Counted from the stretch's first letter, positions 37,524 to 46,937 are shown. The stretch: 64,000 bases of DNA from Paenibacillus tyrphae (GCF_024158745.1 NZ_JAMZAW010000001.1:248001-312000), one strand, 5' to 3'. Translations and numbers: made by a program. The notes: generated by a model from the letters alone, not told the origin.

Positions 37524-38109
37524 TGGACCGTTCCTCCTGTTTGGCAAGCTGCAGGATCAGACTGATTTCCCCTTTGTTCATACCCAGCTTCTTAGCGATA
37601 TAGTCCGTCGATTTGCCGGACTCGTACAATTCGAACAGCTCGCCGTAACGCTCCTTCATATTCATCGCAGCTTTGTTCGCTGCTACCGGCTGCGCGTCGG
37701 GTGCGGCGGGCTCTGTATAGGCCGGCGGTACCGCGGCCCCGGCGCTCGCTTCCAACGCCTCTCGCGGCTTCGACGCGTCTCCTTGAAGGGACAGGCGCCG
37801 CTGCTCCTCCGAGAACGTCAACCTGCCCAGTTCGTGCCGCAGCTCCTGACATTGCTTTTCAAGCGTTTCCACACGCGAGGTCAGTTTAGCCGCCTGCTCC
37901 TCGTAAGTTTGTTTCGTCCCGGAGAACAGCTCGATCAGCGCTTTGTTCTGCTCCTCAAGCTCCATAGCCAAGTGATCCATCGCCTGTTCCATCTCTTTGA
38001 CAATGGCACCGTCGGGCTTGGCCGTTCCTTCAGATTTTCGCGGGATAATCTTTGCATAGACCACGATTAGAAGCCCGACCAGCACGATGTATACCCAAGG
38101 TTGGTCCAA
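37516..38109 (-). CDS. SwrB-like membrane/coiled-coil protein
   Basis: A 197-residue protein: an N-terminal membrane helix (about 5-20), a predicted coiled coil (about 40-105), an Ala/Pro linker, and a C-terminal helix-turn-helix-like stretch with YIAKKLGMNKGEISLIL. Layout and position between sigD and rpsB match B. subtilis SwrB, which promotes flagellar export and motility; sequence identity cannot be measured here. The TTG at 38107-38109 is six bases after AGGTGA; an ATG two codons earlier (38115) directly abuts that site and is the alternative. Confidence 0.65.
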   Translation of the reverse strand: MDQPWVYIVLVGLLIVVYAKIIPRKSEGTAKPDGAIVKEMEQAMDHLAMELEEQNKALIELFSGTKQTYEEQAAKLTSRVETLEKQCQELRHELGRLTFSEEQRRLSLQGDASKPREALEASAGAAVPPAYTEPAAPDAQPVAANKAAMNMKERYGELFELYESGKSTDYIAKKLGMNKGEISLILQLAKQEERSNA

Positions 38110-38139
38110 TTGCATTCACCTAGTTTCACAACATAATAG

Positions 38140-38472
38140 TTATAAGGTCAAGTCGATATGATGCCCCTTGAACGGATGCTCCGGTCCGGTGCCGCCCTGC
38201 GCCTGTTTGGCTTCCTCGGCCGACTTCTTGGCCTCCCCGCCCCCTCGGGAGTCCCGTTCGCCCGAACGGCCCGACTGATCGTCTTTGATCGAAGCTTGGC
38301 CGGTTTCCTCCATCTTGGCGCTGACCTGACGCTCTTTTATCGTCGACTTCTCGTTGGAGCTGTTCAGCATGGCCTGGTCTTCCACTCGCTTTTGCACCAT
38401 TTGATGCTGCTTCAAACCGGCTTCGTCGTTCTTATGAAGTGCAAACTGCATTTCAACCGGTTTCATGCTCAC
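38140..38472 (-). CDS. Small charged protein of the flagellar locus, unknown function
   Basis: A 110-residue hydrophilic protein I do not recognise. The N-terminal third (about 1-45) is predicted helical with a heptad-like pattern (MQFALHKNDEAGLKQHQMV); the rest is rich in Lys, Glu, Gly and Ser and looks disordered, ending with a short HIDLTL. No signal, membrane segment or metal motif is seen. The GTG at 38470-38472 lies eight bases after AAGGAGG and is preferred to ATG codons two codons before and after it. Its place between fapA and the SwrB-like gene suggests a motility-linked role. Confidence 0.7.
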   Translation of the reverse strand: MSMKPVEMQFALHKNDEAGLKQHQMVQKRVEDQAMLNSSNEKSTIKERQVSAKMEETGQASIKDDQSGRSGERDSRGGGEAKKSAEEAKQAQGGTGPEHPFKGHHIDLTL

Positions 38473-38511
38473 CGGCATCCCCTCCTTCGAACTGTACGCG
38501 TACGTCAGCCT

Positions 38512-39921
38512 TTATACGATAGGAAGCATCGCGATATCTCCGTCGATCAGTTGAAACCTAACGCGGGGAGAAGTATCTTTAATGAATTTGGTATATCGGC
38601 CGATCACGATTTTCGTTCCGCTGTAGGCGTTGGCAATGACTTCGACCTTTGCTTTTTCCGAGTCCTCAAGCGATCTCTCAATTTCCAGCATTCGCTCTCT
38701 GGAGCTCGCAATTTCTTCCGTAACCTGTTTCTTGGTATGGTTCAGCTTAACCCGCATCGCCACTTTGTCCGGCCCAAGCTGCCCCGTGGCTGCCAATTGG
38801 TCGAGCAGCACAAGCGCCTTATCCGTCTTATCCAGGTTCTCGCTCAAAGCTCTTTGCTGGATACGAAGCTGCTGAAGCTCGTTGCGGAGCTCCGGCAAGA
38901 CCCCGACTTCGATGACCGTAGCCGTCGACATAGAGTTACCGATCGTCCGGGCAATGACTGCGTCGCCCGCTTGAATCATTCCTCCGACAATCAGTCCCTT
39001 GGTGCCTTTGCATACAACTTGATTTCCCGCGCGTACTTGAGAATGCATAATGCTTTGGCTGACCAGCACTTCTTCTCCCGCTGCGACATTGGCATCCTGG
39101 ATGAAAGAGCTTTTTACCCGTTTTCCGGCACGAATCGTTCCTTTGTTATGCCCAAGGATTCCCGCGCTGATCTCAATGGAGCCAGCTGCCTCCAACTCTG
39201 CGGCGTCCACGCTACCTGTAATGCGGATATCTCCCGCCGCTTTGATGCGAAAGCCCGGCAGCACGTTGCCGCGGATGACGACGGACCCGACAAAATCAAT
39301 ATTTCCGACATTATAGTCGACATCCCCGTTCACTTCAAAGATCGGAAAAACATTGATTTTATCCCGGTCCGTCTTGGTGACCATTCCGTCAATGGCTGCA
39401 TAAATGGCCGTCTGCTCCGGGTCGGTCACGACATTTTTGCCAAGCTTGAGGCGCGCATCCTTCCCGTCCTTCGCAAAAAGCGTTTCCCCGGTTACCGCGC
39501 GTCCCGGGACGCCCAAGGCGGCCGGAATTTTTTGGGCGATCAACTGCCCCTTTTTCACGTTATGGATCGTTGTCACTTCTTTATAATCGACCTTGCCGTC
39601 CTCCAGCTCGGCCGGGCGTTTGGATTTGTCGTCCAAATCGTACATCATCTGGACACGCCCGTCCTGACCATTCTTCGGCGCATCGCCTTCGGCGATCACC
39701 GTCTGAGAGAAGAAGAACGCCTTTGGATCGTCTACAATCGCGGCGATTTTCTCCTCATCTATGCCGTATACGATGTGATACGAGGCAATCAATTCCATAA
39801 GCTGTCCTTTGGTAACGCGGAACGAATCCTCGCAATTCGCAAACTTGAGGTAAGCGAACAGCTTGTCGTCGGACAACGAAATATCCATATAATAGCTGAG
39901 CGGCATCGCCAGATCGGCCAT
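38512..39921 (-). CDS. fapA: FapA (DUF342) family protein
   Basis: A 469-residue DUF342 protein of the flagellar assembly protein A family. After an N-terminal domain, a central region (about 170-340) shows repeated Gly/Val/Ala turns typical of a right-handed beta-helix (VVIRGNVLPGFRIKAAGDI), then a coiled coil (about 345-430) and a short C-terminal strand region. In Vibrio a homologue links to glucose signalling and flagellar assembly; the role in Gram-positives is unclear. The ATG at 39919-39921 is preceded by GGGGAG; the adjacent upstream ATG is possible. It lies 23 bases after sigD, and the next gene follows after 39 bases. Confidence 0.85.
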   Translation of the reverse strand: MADLAMPLSYYMDISLSDDKLFAYLKFANCEDSFRVTKGQLMELIASYHIVYGIDEEKIAAIVDDPKAFFFSQTVIAEGDAPKNGQDGRVQMMYDLDDKSKRPAELEDGKVDYKEVTTIHNVKKGQLIAQKIPAALGVPGRAVTGETLFAKDGKDARLKLGKNVVTDPEQTAIYAAIDGMVTKTDRDKINVFPIFEVNGDVDYNVGNIDFVGSVVIRGNVLPGFRIKAAGDIRITGSVDAAELEAAGSIEISAGILGHNKGTIRAGKRVKSSFIQDANVAAGEEVLVSQSIMHSQVRAGNQVVCKGTKGLIVGGMIQAGDAVIARTIGNSMSTATVIEVGVLPELRNELQQLRIQQRALSENLDKTDKALVLLDQLAATGQLGPDKVAMRVKLNHTKKQVTEEIASSRERMLEIERSLEDSEKAKVEVIANAYSGTKIVIGRYTKFIKDTSPRVRFQLIDGDIAMLPIV

Positions 39922-39944
39922 CATTCTCCCCACTTTCCGACCCC

Positions 39945-40727
39945 TTAGTCATAAAATAGCTGCGACTTATGACGGCTCAAAGAACCTTTTAACCGCAGAA
40001 TCGCTTTTGAGTGCAGCTGTGATATTCTGGATGGGGAAAGATTCATGACTTCGGCGATCTCGCTTAAAGACAATTCTTCGTAATAAAAGAGGGATACGAC
40101 GGTCCGCTCTTTTTCCGTCAACCGTTCGATAGCTTTAGCTAACGTTTCCTTTAAATATACTTCATTTACTTTGGATTCCGGACTTTTCACCTTTTCGTCA
40201 ATTAACAAAGAAAGCCGTGTCTCCGAATCTTCCTCCCGGATAGGATCGTCGATCGAACAGACGGTCGTCACTGCGATCTCCTGTACCATCTGTTGAAATT
40301 CCTGTTCGCTGACATCCAGATAAGAGCTGATTTCACTATCGGTTACGGAACGCAAGTATTGCTGTTCGAGCTTTTGATAAGCGTCCTCGATCTTCTTGGC
40401 CTTCTCCCTCACGGAACGGGGAACCCAGTCGCCTTGACGGAGCCCGTCGATCATCGCTCCGCGAATACGCCAGGAGGCATACGTTTCAAATTGCAGTCCC
40501 CGCTCGTAGTCGAACTTTTCGATGGCATCGATCAAGCCCATAATACCGCAGCTCGATAAATCTTCTTTCGAAACGTTTTTAGGCAGACCGATGGAAAGAC
40601 GACCCGAAACGTAATCGACCAACGGCAAATACGTTTCGATGAGCGCCTGCTTCGCTTTCAATTGTCTGTCTTCTCTCCATTGCTTCCAAACATCGATATT
40701 CGCCAAATGGGATTTTTGCGCGATCAT
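39945..40727 (-). CDS. sigD: Sigma factor for flagellar/chemotaxis genes (FliA/SigD)
   Basis: A 260-residue sigma factor of the FliA/WhiG group, which directs RNA polymerase to late flagellar, autolysin and chemotaxis genes. Region 2 (LPLVDYVSGRLSIGLP, GLIDAIEKFDYERGLQFETYASWRIRGAMID), region 3 and a region 4 helix-turn-helix (LSLSEIAEVMNLSPSRISQLHSKA, split here by its core) are all present. The ATG lies nine bases after GGTGA. Its place near the end of the long fla/che operon means its level depends on full-length transcription, as in B. subtilis, where an anti-sigma factor FlgM adds control. Confidence 0.95.
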   Translation of the reverse strand: MIAQKSHLANIDVWKQWREDRQLKAKQALIETYLPLVDYVSGRLSIGLPKNVSKEDLSSCGIMGLIDAIEKFDYERGLQFETYASWRIRGAMIDGLRQGDWVPRSVREKAKKIEDAYQKLEQQYLRSVTDSEISSYLDVSEQEFQQMVQEIAVTTVCSIDDPIREEDSETRLSLLIDEKVKSPESKVNEVYLKETLAKAIERLTEKERTVVSLFYYEELSLSEIAEVMNLSPSRISQLHSKAILRLKGSLSRHKSQLFYD

Positions 40728-40745
40728 GACAGATGGTCACCATCC

Positions 40746-41162
40746 TTATTCTTCAGACATTCGGCGAACCGCCTGTGCCAATTCGTCAGGACTCCCTTGT
40801 ATCTTCGTTGAGAGCTTCGGCGGATTCAGCGGGGAAAAATCGGTCTCCGCGGCGTCCTTCGGACCCGGCGACGGTTTCAGCATCTGATGCAGCTCCGCAT
40901 CCTGATCGGGCGTTACAACATCGACCGCCGTTCCTTTAAGCTCATCCTCTTCTTCCGAATGCTCAGGAATCGGAGCGCCCGCCAATCCAGCAACCGTGCC
41001 AAGCAGCCAACGGAACAAAAATACGATTACAAACATCAGGACAAAGCTGTAGAAGCTGCGAATCAAGGTAGTCAGCCAAATATTGTCGGTGATCGACAAT
41101 GCAAAGGTAATGACGAATGCCGCGGCTCCTACGATAAAGTTCCAACGTATCGATCCGATCAT
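40746..41162 (-). CDS. Two-helix membrane protein of unknown function (flagellar operon)
   Basis: A 138-residue protein with two close membrane helices (about 8-25 and 33-58) followed by an acidic, Pro-rich cytoplasmic tail. I do not recognise a named family. It is separated from cheD by four bases and from sigD by 18, so it is co-expressed with both. The ATG is preceded by AAGGA about 11 bases away. A role as a membrane partner of the chemotaxis or flagellar machinery is only an inference from position. Confidence 0.75.
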   Translation of the reverse strand: MIGSIRWNFIVGAAAFVITFALSITDNIWLTTLIRSFYSFVLMFVIVFLFRWLLGTVAGLAGAPIPEHSEEEDELKGTAVDVVTPDQDAELHQMLKPSPGPKDAAETDFSPLNPPKLSTKIQGSPDELAQAVRRMSEE

Positions 41163-41166
41163 AGGT

Positions 41167-41661
41167 TTACAATTCCTTCACTCCGTGTTGTACGCTGCGA
41201 ATCATGAGCATACCGGATTCGCAGTCGAATTCGATGGTTCGCCCGTAATTGCCGCCGGTATCTTCGGCAATAATCGGGATCTGGTACCGGCTGAGCATTT
41301 CCTTGCAGGACTCGACATTCCGCGGTCCAATCCGCATCGTGTCCGATTGGGAGCCGAATGCGAACATTTGTGCTCCACCGGCCATTTTGGCAACCATGCG
41401 CTTCACTTGAGCCCCAAGATCCTCCATCAGGCGAATCATTTCGGGGATTGCCGTATCTGCATATTTCGCGATGTTCAACTTTCCTTCTCTGGCAATATCC
41501 GAGGTCGGCAGCATGACGTGGGCCATTCCGGCTACTTTGGCCTTGGCATCGAACAAGGTAACGCCCACGCAGGAACCGAGCCCCGTCGTCTTGAGCACAC
41601 CGGTCAAGTGAGCGACGTTCAGGTCGGCCATTCCTACTTTAATCAGATTGTCTTGGATCAT
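41167..41661 (-). CDS. cheD: Chemoreceptor glutamine deamidase CheD
   Basis: A 164-residue CheD, which deamidates glutamines of chemoreceptors and also binds CheC. The catalytic Cys31 (GLGSCVGV) and His48 (GMAHVMLP) are present. The start ATG overlaps the cheC stop by four bases, consistent with the paired CheC-CheD adaptation system of the Bacillus type. Confidence 0.95.
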   Translation of the reverse strand: MIQDNLIKVGMADLNVAHLTGVLKTTGLGSCVGVTLFDAKAKVAGMAHVMLPTSDIAREGKLNIAKYADTAIPEMIRLMEDLGAQVKRMVAKMAGGAQMFAFGSQSDTMRIGPRNVESCKEMLSRYQIPIIAEDTGGNYGRTIEFDCESGMLMIRSVQHGVKEL

Positions 41662-42278
41662 GGAGTATGCACTCCCAAAGCAACGAAAATACGTTCGAAG
41701 GACTCCGGGTCCGGGATGAGGAAGAAATGCCCTTCCACCTCATCGCTTCCGTCCAGAAACTTCGTGTCGATCAAGAGCGCCTGGTCCCCCATTTGACCGA
41801 ATTGGAGCAGGCCGTAGCTCAGAATGGCTCCCGCCATATCAATCGCAAGCGAAGGAACGGTCGGCTGCATGTTCAGCTGTGTGAAATCCGCCAGGGACGA
41901 CAAGTACGAGCCCGCCAAAATGTTGCCGATCTCGTTGAGCGCGGACAACTCCATTTCGGAGTACTCTTCGTCTTCCACCGCGTCCATTCCGACCAAGTTA
42001 CGAAGAAGCTTCTTGGCCGACTCGAACTTCAGGATAAAGAATAAATTTCCCGGCGTTTCCCCTTCGACTCTCAGAAATATAGCGATAACGGCTTCCTCGG
42101 CTCCTCCTACGCTGTCCGCGATTTCCTCGAAAGGAACCATTCGCACTTTGGGCACAAGCATATCTACAGGCTTATCGAGCAGTTGCGAGAGCGCAGTAGC
42201 CGCATGTCCGGCACCGATATTTCCGACTTCCTTCAGCACATCCATTTGAAAATCGGCAAAAGAATTAAATGCTTCCAC
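41658..42278 (-). CDS. cheC: CheY-phosphate phosphatase CheC
   Basis: A 206-residue CheC. Two copies of the phosphatase motif are visible: Glu17/Asn20 (DVLKEVGNIGAGHAA) and Glu116/Asn119 (ALNEIGNILAGSY), each followed by the expected Pro. The start is GTG at 42276-42278, eight bases after GAGGAG. It lies five bases after cheW and overlaps cheD. Confidence 0.95.
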   Translation of the reverse strand: MEAFNSFADFQMDVLKEVGNIGAGHAATALSQLLDKPVDMLVPKVRMVPFEEIADSVGGAEEAVIAIFLRVEGETPGNLFFILKFESAKKLLRNLVGMDAVEDEEYSEMELSALNEIGNILAGSYLSSLADFTQLNMQPTVPSLAIDMAGAILSYGLLQFGQMGDQALLIDTKFLDGSDEVEGHFFLIPDPESFERIFVALGVHTP

Positions 42279-42283
42279 TAGGC

Positions 42284-42745
42284 CTACTCCTCTACATTCT
42301 CCAGTTGAACGATCTCGCTCTTGGTCAATACTTCCTTCAGGTTCAGCAGCACAAGCAGCCGGCTTTCGCCTACTTTGGCAATCCCGTGAAGATACTTGGC
42401 CTTAATGCCGCCTACGATTTCCGGCGGATCGTCGATATGATCCGAATCCACATCGATGACGTCGTTGGCCGAATCGACAATCAGGCCGACTTCGATGTCG
42501 CCGACGGCAACGATAATGATCCGCGAGTTGTCGGTATACTCGGTCTCCGGAAATCCGAAGCGGCCGCGCAGATCGATGACGGGGGTAACAACACCGCGCA
42601 AATTGATAACGCCTTTGACAAATTCGGGCGTTTTCGGAACCCTGGTCATCGGCTGCATCCGTTCAATGGTGCGGACCTTCTCGACCTCTACCCCGTATTC
42701 TTCCTTTCCTAAAGTAAACACGATGACTTTCAATTCTTCTCCCAT
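42284..42745 (-). CDS. cheW: Chemotaxis coupling protein CheW
   Basis: A 153-residue CheW, the adaptor between receptors and CheA. The two-subdomain beta fold and the family segment FVKGVINLRGVVTPVIDL are clear. The ATG at 42743-42745 is preceded by AAGGAGG. It follows cheA and precedes cheC. Confidence 0.95.
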   Translation of the reverse strand: MGEELKVIVFTLGKEEYGVEVEKVRTIERMQPMTRVPKTPEFVKGVINLRGVVTPVIDLRGRFGFPETEYTDNSRIIIVAVGDIEVGLIVDSANDVIDVDSDHIDDPPEIVGGIKAKYLHGIAKVGESRLLVLLNLKEVLTKSEIVQLENVEE

Positions 42746-42796
42746 ACTCGCAGCCTCCTTAAGTTATCGCGTGAATGTAGCCGTCTTTGCGTCCCG

Positions 42797-44848
42797 CTAT
42801 TTAATCAAGGCATTCGTATCGATAATTAACGCGACTTGTCCGTCTCCCAGAATGGTTGCACCGGAAACCGCAAACAGCTTGGTCAAATATTTGCCGAGCG
42901 TCTTCAGCACGATTTCCTGCTGGCCGATAAATTCGTCGACGACGAGCGCAGCCATTTTATCGCCTTTGCGTATGATGACCACTTGCGTCTCGTTCTCGGA
43001 AATATTCGTACCTCCCGGCACATCGAACAGATCGGCCAAGGATACGAGCGGGATAACCCCGGTACGGTACTCGACCATGCGATTGCCGTGAACCGAGCGA
43101 ATCTGTTCTTGACGGACAGCCATCGTTTCCACAATGGAAGAAAGCGGAATAGCGTACTTCTCGTTATTGAGCCGGATCAGCATCGCCGAGATAATCGACA
43201 GCGTCAGCGGCAGCTGAACGGAAAATTTGGAACCTTTCCCCCATACCGAATCAACTTGGACTTGTCCGCCGAGACTTTGAATCTTCGTCTTCACGACATC
43301 AAGTCCGACCCCGCGGCCGGAGATGTCCGATATTTTATCCGCGGTGCTGAAGCCGGAGGCAAAAATCAACTGATTGACCTCGTCATCCGTAATGCGCTCG
43401 GCTTGTTCCTTGGTCAAAACGTTGTTTTCCAGAGCTTTTTTCAACACTTTGTCCCGGTTGATGCCGCGTCCGTCTTCCTCGATCTCGATAAACACATGGT
43501 TTCCGCTATGATACGCGCGCAGATGAATCGTTCCGGTCTCGGGCTTTCCGATGGCAACGCGCTCGGCAGACGGCTCCACGCCATGGTCGACGGCATTCCG
43601 GAGCAAGTGCACCAACGGATCGCCGATTTCGTCGATGACCGTCCGGTCCAATTCAGTATCGGCGCCGGTGATGATCAGATCTACCTTTTTGTCCAGCGTC
43701 TTCGCGACATCCCGGATCATGCGCGGGAAACGGTTAAAGACGGTATCGATCGGCACCATGCGCAGCTTCAGTACGATATTTTGCAAATCGCTGCTGACCC
43801 GTGACATATGCTCGACGGTTTCCGTCAGTTCGCTGCGGCGAATTTCGCTGGCAAGCTGCTCCAACCGTACCCGATCGATCAACAACTCGCTGAACAGGTT
43901 CATCAGCGTATCAAGCCGCTCGATGTCGACGCGGATCGTGCGTCCGGCTACAGGGGCACCGCCTGCAGCAGGCGCTTTTTTGGCTTCCTGCTTCGGCGCT
44001 TCCTGCGTCGATGCGGCGGCTGTCTCGGCTTGCGCCTGCGCGGCCGCTGCGTTGGACCCGGAAGGCGGACTCATAAGCTCAGTCAGCTTGGTCTGATCCA
44101 AAACGATGACGTCCGCTTTATCGATTTCGGATACGCTCGCGACTTGCTTTTGCAGCTCATCGCTGTCGATTTGGGATATGTAATAAACGACGAACGATTG
44201 ATCAAATCGCTCCTGCTCGATATCTTCCACGGAAGGATTGGACTTGATGACCTCCCCGTTCTGCTCGAGCACGTTGAACACCATATAAGCGCGCGCCGCT
44301 TTTAACACGCAATCTTGTCGAACCGTTACTTCCAGGCGAAGTACAGGAATACCCGCTTCGATGGACTGGAGAAGAATCGAATATTGAAATTCGTCAAGCT
44401 CTCCCCCGGCGATAGTTGTTGGCGCCGCTTTGGCGGTCGTGCCTCCGGCTCCGCCGCTCTTGGTGTAATCGCCGGAAACGATGGACTTCAGCGCGGCAAC
44501 GATTTCGGTTACGTCCGCTTGGCCTGTACCGCCTTGAATGATGTTCTCAACCATGGATTCCAAGGAATCCAGACTTTTGAACAGGCAGTCGAAAATAAAC
44601 GAATCCATCTTCAGCTTATGGTTGCGGACGAGGTCCAGCACATTCTCCATCTCGTGAGTCAGCGACGCCAGATCTTCGAATCCCATCGTCGCCGACATTC
44701 CTTTCAACGTATGCGCCGACCGAAAAATATTTTGCACGATCGTGATGTCTTCCGGGCTGCTCTCCAGACTGAGCATCTGTTCGTTCATCGCTTGCAAGTG
44801 ATCTCTCGACTCATCGATAAACATCGAGAGGTATTGATTCATTTCCAT
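42797..44848 (-). CDS. cheA: Chemotaxis histidine kinase CheA
   Basis: A 683-residue CheA. Domains in order: P1 phosphotransfer with His46 in SAHTLKGMSATMGF; P2 CheY-binding region (about 150-255); an Ala/Gln linker; P3 dimerisation (about 305-370); P4 kinase with the N box HLLRNAVDHGVE (414-425), DGRG (459-462) and SGRGVGLDVVK; and the CheW-like P5 (about 545-683). The ATG follows GGAGGTG by six bases. Full length, no damage. Confidence 0.96.
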   Translation of the reverse strand: MEMNQYLSMFIDESRDHLQAMNEQMLSLESSPEDITIVQNIFRSAHTLKGMSATMGFEDLASLTHEMENVLDLVRNHKLKMDSFIFDCLFKSLDSLESMVENIIQGGTGQADVTEIVAALKSIVSGDYTKSGGAGGTTAKAAPTTIAGGELDEFQYSILLQSIEAGIPVLRLEVTVRQDCVLKAARAYMVFNVLEQNGEVIKSNPSVEDIEQERFDQSFVVYYISQIDSDELQKQVASVSEIDKADVIVLDQTKLTELMSPPSGSNAAAAQAQAETAAASTQEAPKQEAKKAPAAGGAPVAGRTIRVDIERLDTLMNLFSELLIDRVRLEQLASEIRRSELTETVEHMSRVSSDLQNIVLKLRMVPIDTVFNRFPRMIRDVAKTLDKKVDLIITGADTELDRTVIDEIGDPLVHLLRNAVDHGVEPSAERVAIGKPETGTIHLRAYHSGNHVFIEIEEDGRGINRDKVLKKALENNVLTKEQAERITDDEVNQLIFASGFSTADKISDISGRGVGLDVVKTKIQSLGGQVQVDSVWGKGSKFSVQLPLTLSIISAMLIRLNNEKYAIPLSSIVETMAVRQEQIRSVHGNRMVEYRTGVIPLVSLADLFDVPGGTNISENETQVVIIRKGDKMAALVVDEFIGQQEIVLKTLGKYLTKLFAVSGATILGDGQVALIIDTNALIK

Positions 44849-44896
44849 ATCTACACCTCCATCATGGTAATTGCTCTATCAAGGCTTACCCGGAAG

Positions 44897-46012
44897 TCAG
44901 GGCTCGCGGGCGACGGCTTGTACCAGCTTCGCGGTAATTTCCTGCTGGGGGAGCACATGCGTTACGCAATTCAGCTCCACCGCCGCACGGGGCATCCCGT
45001 AAACGATGCAGGTGTCCTCCGATTCGGCAATCGTCGTTACGGCTCCGGATTGCTTCAGCGCCAGCATCCCTCTGGCTCCGTCGGAGCCCATACCGGTCAT
45101 GAGCACGATGTGGCGTTTAAGCTCCCTCATCGGCAACAGCGATTCGAAAAGCACGTCCACCGACGGCCGGTGTCCGCCGCGCGGATCTTCTTTAGTCAGA
45201 TGGATCTTGTAAGAATGGTTCCCATTGCGAGCGACGGTCATATGATAGCCGCCAGGGGCGATATAAGCGGTGCCGCTCTCCAAAATCATGCCGGCTTCCG
45301 CCTCAACCACCCGCAGCCTTGAAACGGAATCGAGCCGCTGCGCCAGCGACTTGGTAAAGTTAGGAGGCATATGCTGGACGATAACGACCGGAGCGGGAAA
45401 GTACTCCGGGAAATCGGACAACACCTGATGCAGCGCCCGAGGCCCCCCGGTCGAGGTGCCGATGGCGACGATATGTTCGAATCCAGCCGTACCTGTAGCG
45501 GGGCGCCGTTCCATCCTTGGGGCCGGTTCCGAGAACGGCCGCGGATCTTTCGGCACCTCCGGCGCTTTCAGCGACGGCTTGCTCAACGCGGAACGAGACA
45601 GCTTGCGCATGTTCGTTTTTACCGCGATGTGCAGTTTTTCGAGCAGCAATTGCTTGACTTTATGCAAATCGAGTGAAATCGAACCCGACGGTTTTCCGAC
45701 GAAATCGACAGCCCCCCATTCGAGCGCTTTGATGGTCTCCGCCGCGCCTTCCTGGGTCAGACTGCTTAACATGATGACCGGAACCGGGTGCTCATTCATG
45801 ATCGCGCGAAGCGCATCCAACCCGTTCATTTCCGGCATCTCAATATCCATGGTGACAGCATGGGGATTCAATTTTTTGACCAGCTCGACGGCTTCCTTGC
45901 CGTTTTTTGCGGTTCCTACTACCCGCAGCGCCGGGTCCCCCGATATAAGGTCGGTGATGATTTTTCTCATAAAAACCGAGTCATCCACCACAAGCACATC
46001 ATAAGGCTGCAT
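44897..46012 (-). CDS. cheB: Chemotaxis methylesterase/deamidase CheB
   Basis: A 371-residue CheB with an N-terminal receiver (phospho-acceptor Asp56 in VTMDIEMPEMNG), a linker, and a C-terminal methylesterase with GTSTGGP, QHMPPNF and TGMGSDGARG that supply the Ser-His-Asp triad. The ATG at 46010-46012 lies eight bases after GAGGAG; a GTG three codons earlier overlaps that site. It demethylates receptors as part of adaptation. Confidence 0.95.
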   Translation of the reverse strand: MQPYDVLVVDDSVFMRKIITDLISGDPALRVVGTAKNGKEAVELVKKLNPHAVTMDIEMPEMNGLDALRAIMNEHPVPVIMLSSLTQEGAAETIKALEWGAVDFVGKPSGSISLDLHKVKQLLLEKLHIAVKTNMRKLSRSALSKPSLKAPEVPKDPRPFSEPAPRMERRPATGTAGFEHIVAIGTSTGGPRALHQVLSDFPEYFPAPVVIVQHMPPNFTKSLAQRLDSVSRLRVVEAEAGMILESGTAYIAPGGYHMTVARNGNHSYKIHLTKEDPRGGHRPSVDVLFESLLPMRELKRHIVLMTGMGSDGARGMLALKQSGAVTTIAESEDTCIVYGMPRAAVELNCVTHVLPQQEITAKLVQAVAREP

Positions 46013-46067
46013 ACGTTTCACTCCTCTGCGTTGTGTCTGAAATCTGAAGGTCGGAGGACGTTCTCTT

Positions 46068-46937
46068 TTATTTAAGCAGCTTAATCATTCGGTTCAAGAA
46101 GCCTTTGACCGCCCCCGAGCTCATTTCCGCCGGCTTTTGGTTCGCAATAAAATCATCGGTCAGATCGTAGATCGATTTGGATGCGCCGCTCGACGGAAAA
46201 GCTACGGTAAAAGGCACCTGCTTTTTTACGGCCTTGGATACCGCAGCATCATCAAGCACGTAGCCGATTGTTGGAATGTCCAGATTCAAAAATTGCTTGG
46301 CGACCATACTGATCTTTTCGGCGGTTTGCCTGCCTTCCCGCCAATCGGTCACCCGATTGACGACCAGCCGGAAGCGAATGTCGTAATCCATCGCGCTTAC
46401 CATTTTGATAATGGCATACGCATCGGTAATCGAGGTCGGCTCTGGCGTCGTCACCACGATCGTTTCTTGTGCGGCAACGATAAACTTGAGCGTTTCTTTG
46501 GACAACCCGGCCCCCGTATCGAAAATAATAAAGTCCGCATGTCCGTTCAGCTGGCCGATTTGCTCTTGAAAATAATCCAATTGTTCCTCGGACAGCCGAA
46601 TCAGGTCGTTAAAACCGGATCCGCCTGCGATGAATTGCAAATTGTTATAACCCTTATGAATGATATCCCAAATCGTCTTTTCTTTTTTCAATAAATGATA
46701 CAAATTGTACTTCGGCGTAATTCCCATCAGCACGTCGATATTGGCCAGACCGATATCGGCGTCGAAAACAAGTACCTTGAACCCTTTTTTTTGAAGCGCA
46801 AGAGCAAAATTAAGTGTAAAGTTCGATTTGCCGACCCCGCCCTTACCGCTTGTGACAGCGAGAATGCGTGTCGGCTTTTCTGCGGAGTTGGCTCGATGCC
46901 TGATCAGATTCCGAAGCTCTTGTGCCTGATCATTCAT
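46068..46937 (-). CDS. flhG: Flagellar number regulator FlhG (YlxH, MinD-like ATPase)
   Basis: A 289-residue MinD/ParA-family ATPase that works with FlhF on flagellar number and placement. The deviant Walker A motif GKGGVGKS is at 31-38, with the FDADIGLANIDVLMG segment and FDTGAGLS next. A short N-terminal stretch carries the FlhF-activating region. The ATG overlaps the flhF stop by eight bases and follows GGAGG. Confidence 0.95.
   Translation of the reverse strand: MNDQAQELRNLIRHRANSAEKPTRILAVTSGKGGVGKSNFTLNFALALQKKGFKVLVFDADIGLANIDVLMGITPKYNLYHLLKKEKTIWDIIHKGYNNLQFIAGGSGFNDLIRLSEEQLDYFQEQIGQLNGHADFIIFDTGAGLSKETLKFIVAAQETIVVTTPEPTSITDAYAIIKMVSAMDYDIRFRLVVNRVTDWREGRQTAEKISMVAKQFLNLDIPTIGYVLDDAAVSKAVKKQVPFTVAFPSSGASKSIYDLTDDFIANQKPAEMSSGAVKGFLNRMIKLLK

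Noticed and set aside
38158-39948. A 596-codon plus-strand open frame opposite fapA
   Set aside because: Runs across two intergenic gaps and mirrors fapA; no ribosome site or recognisable domain.
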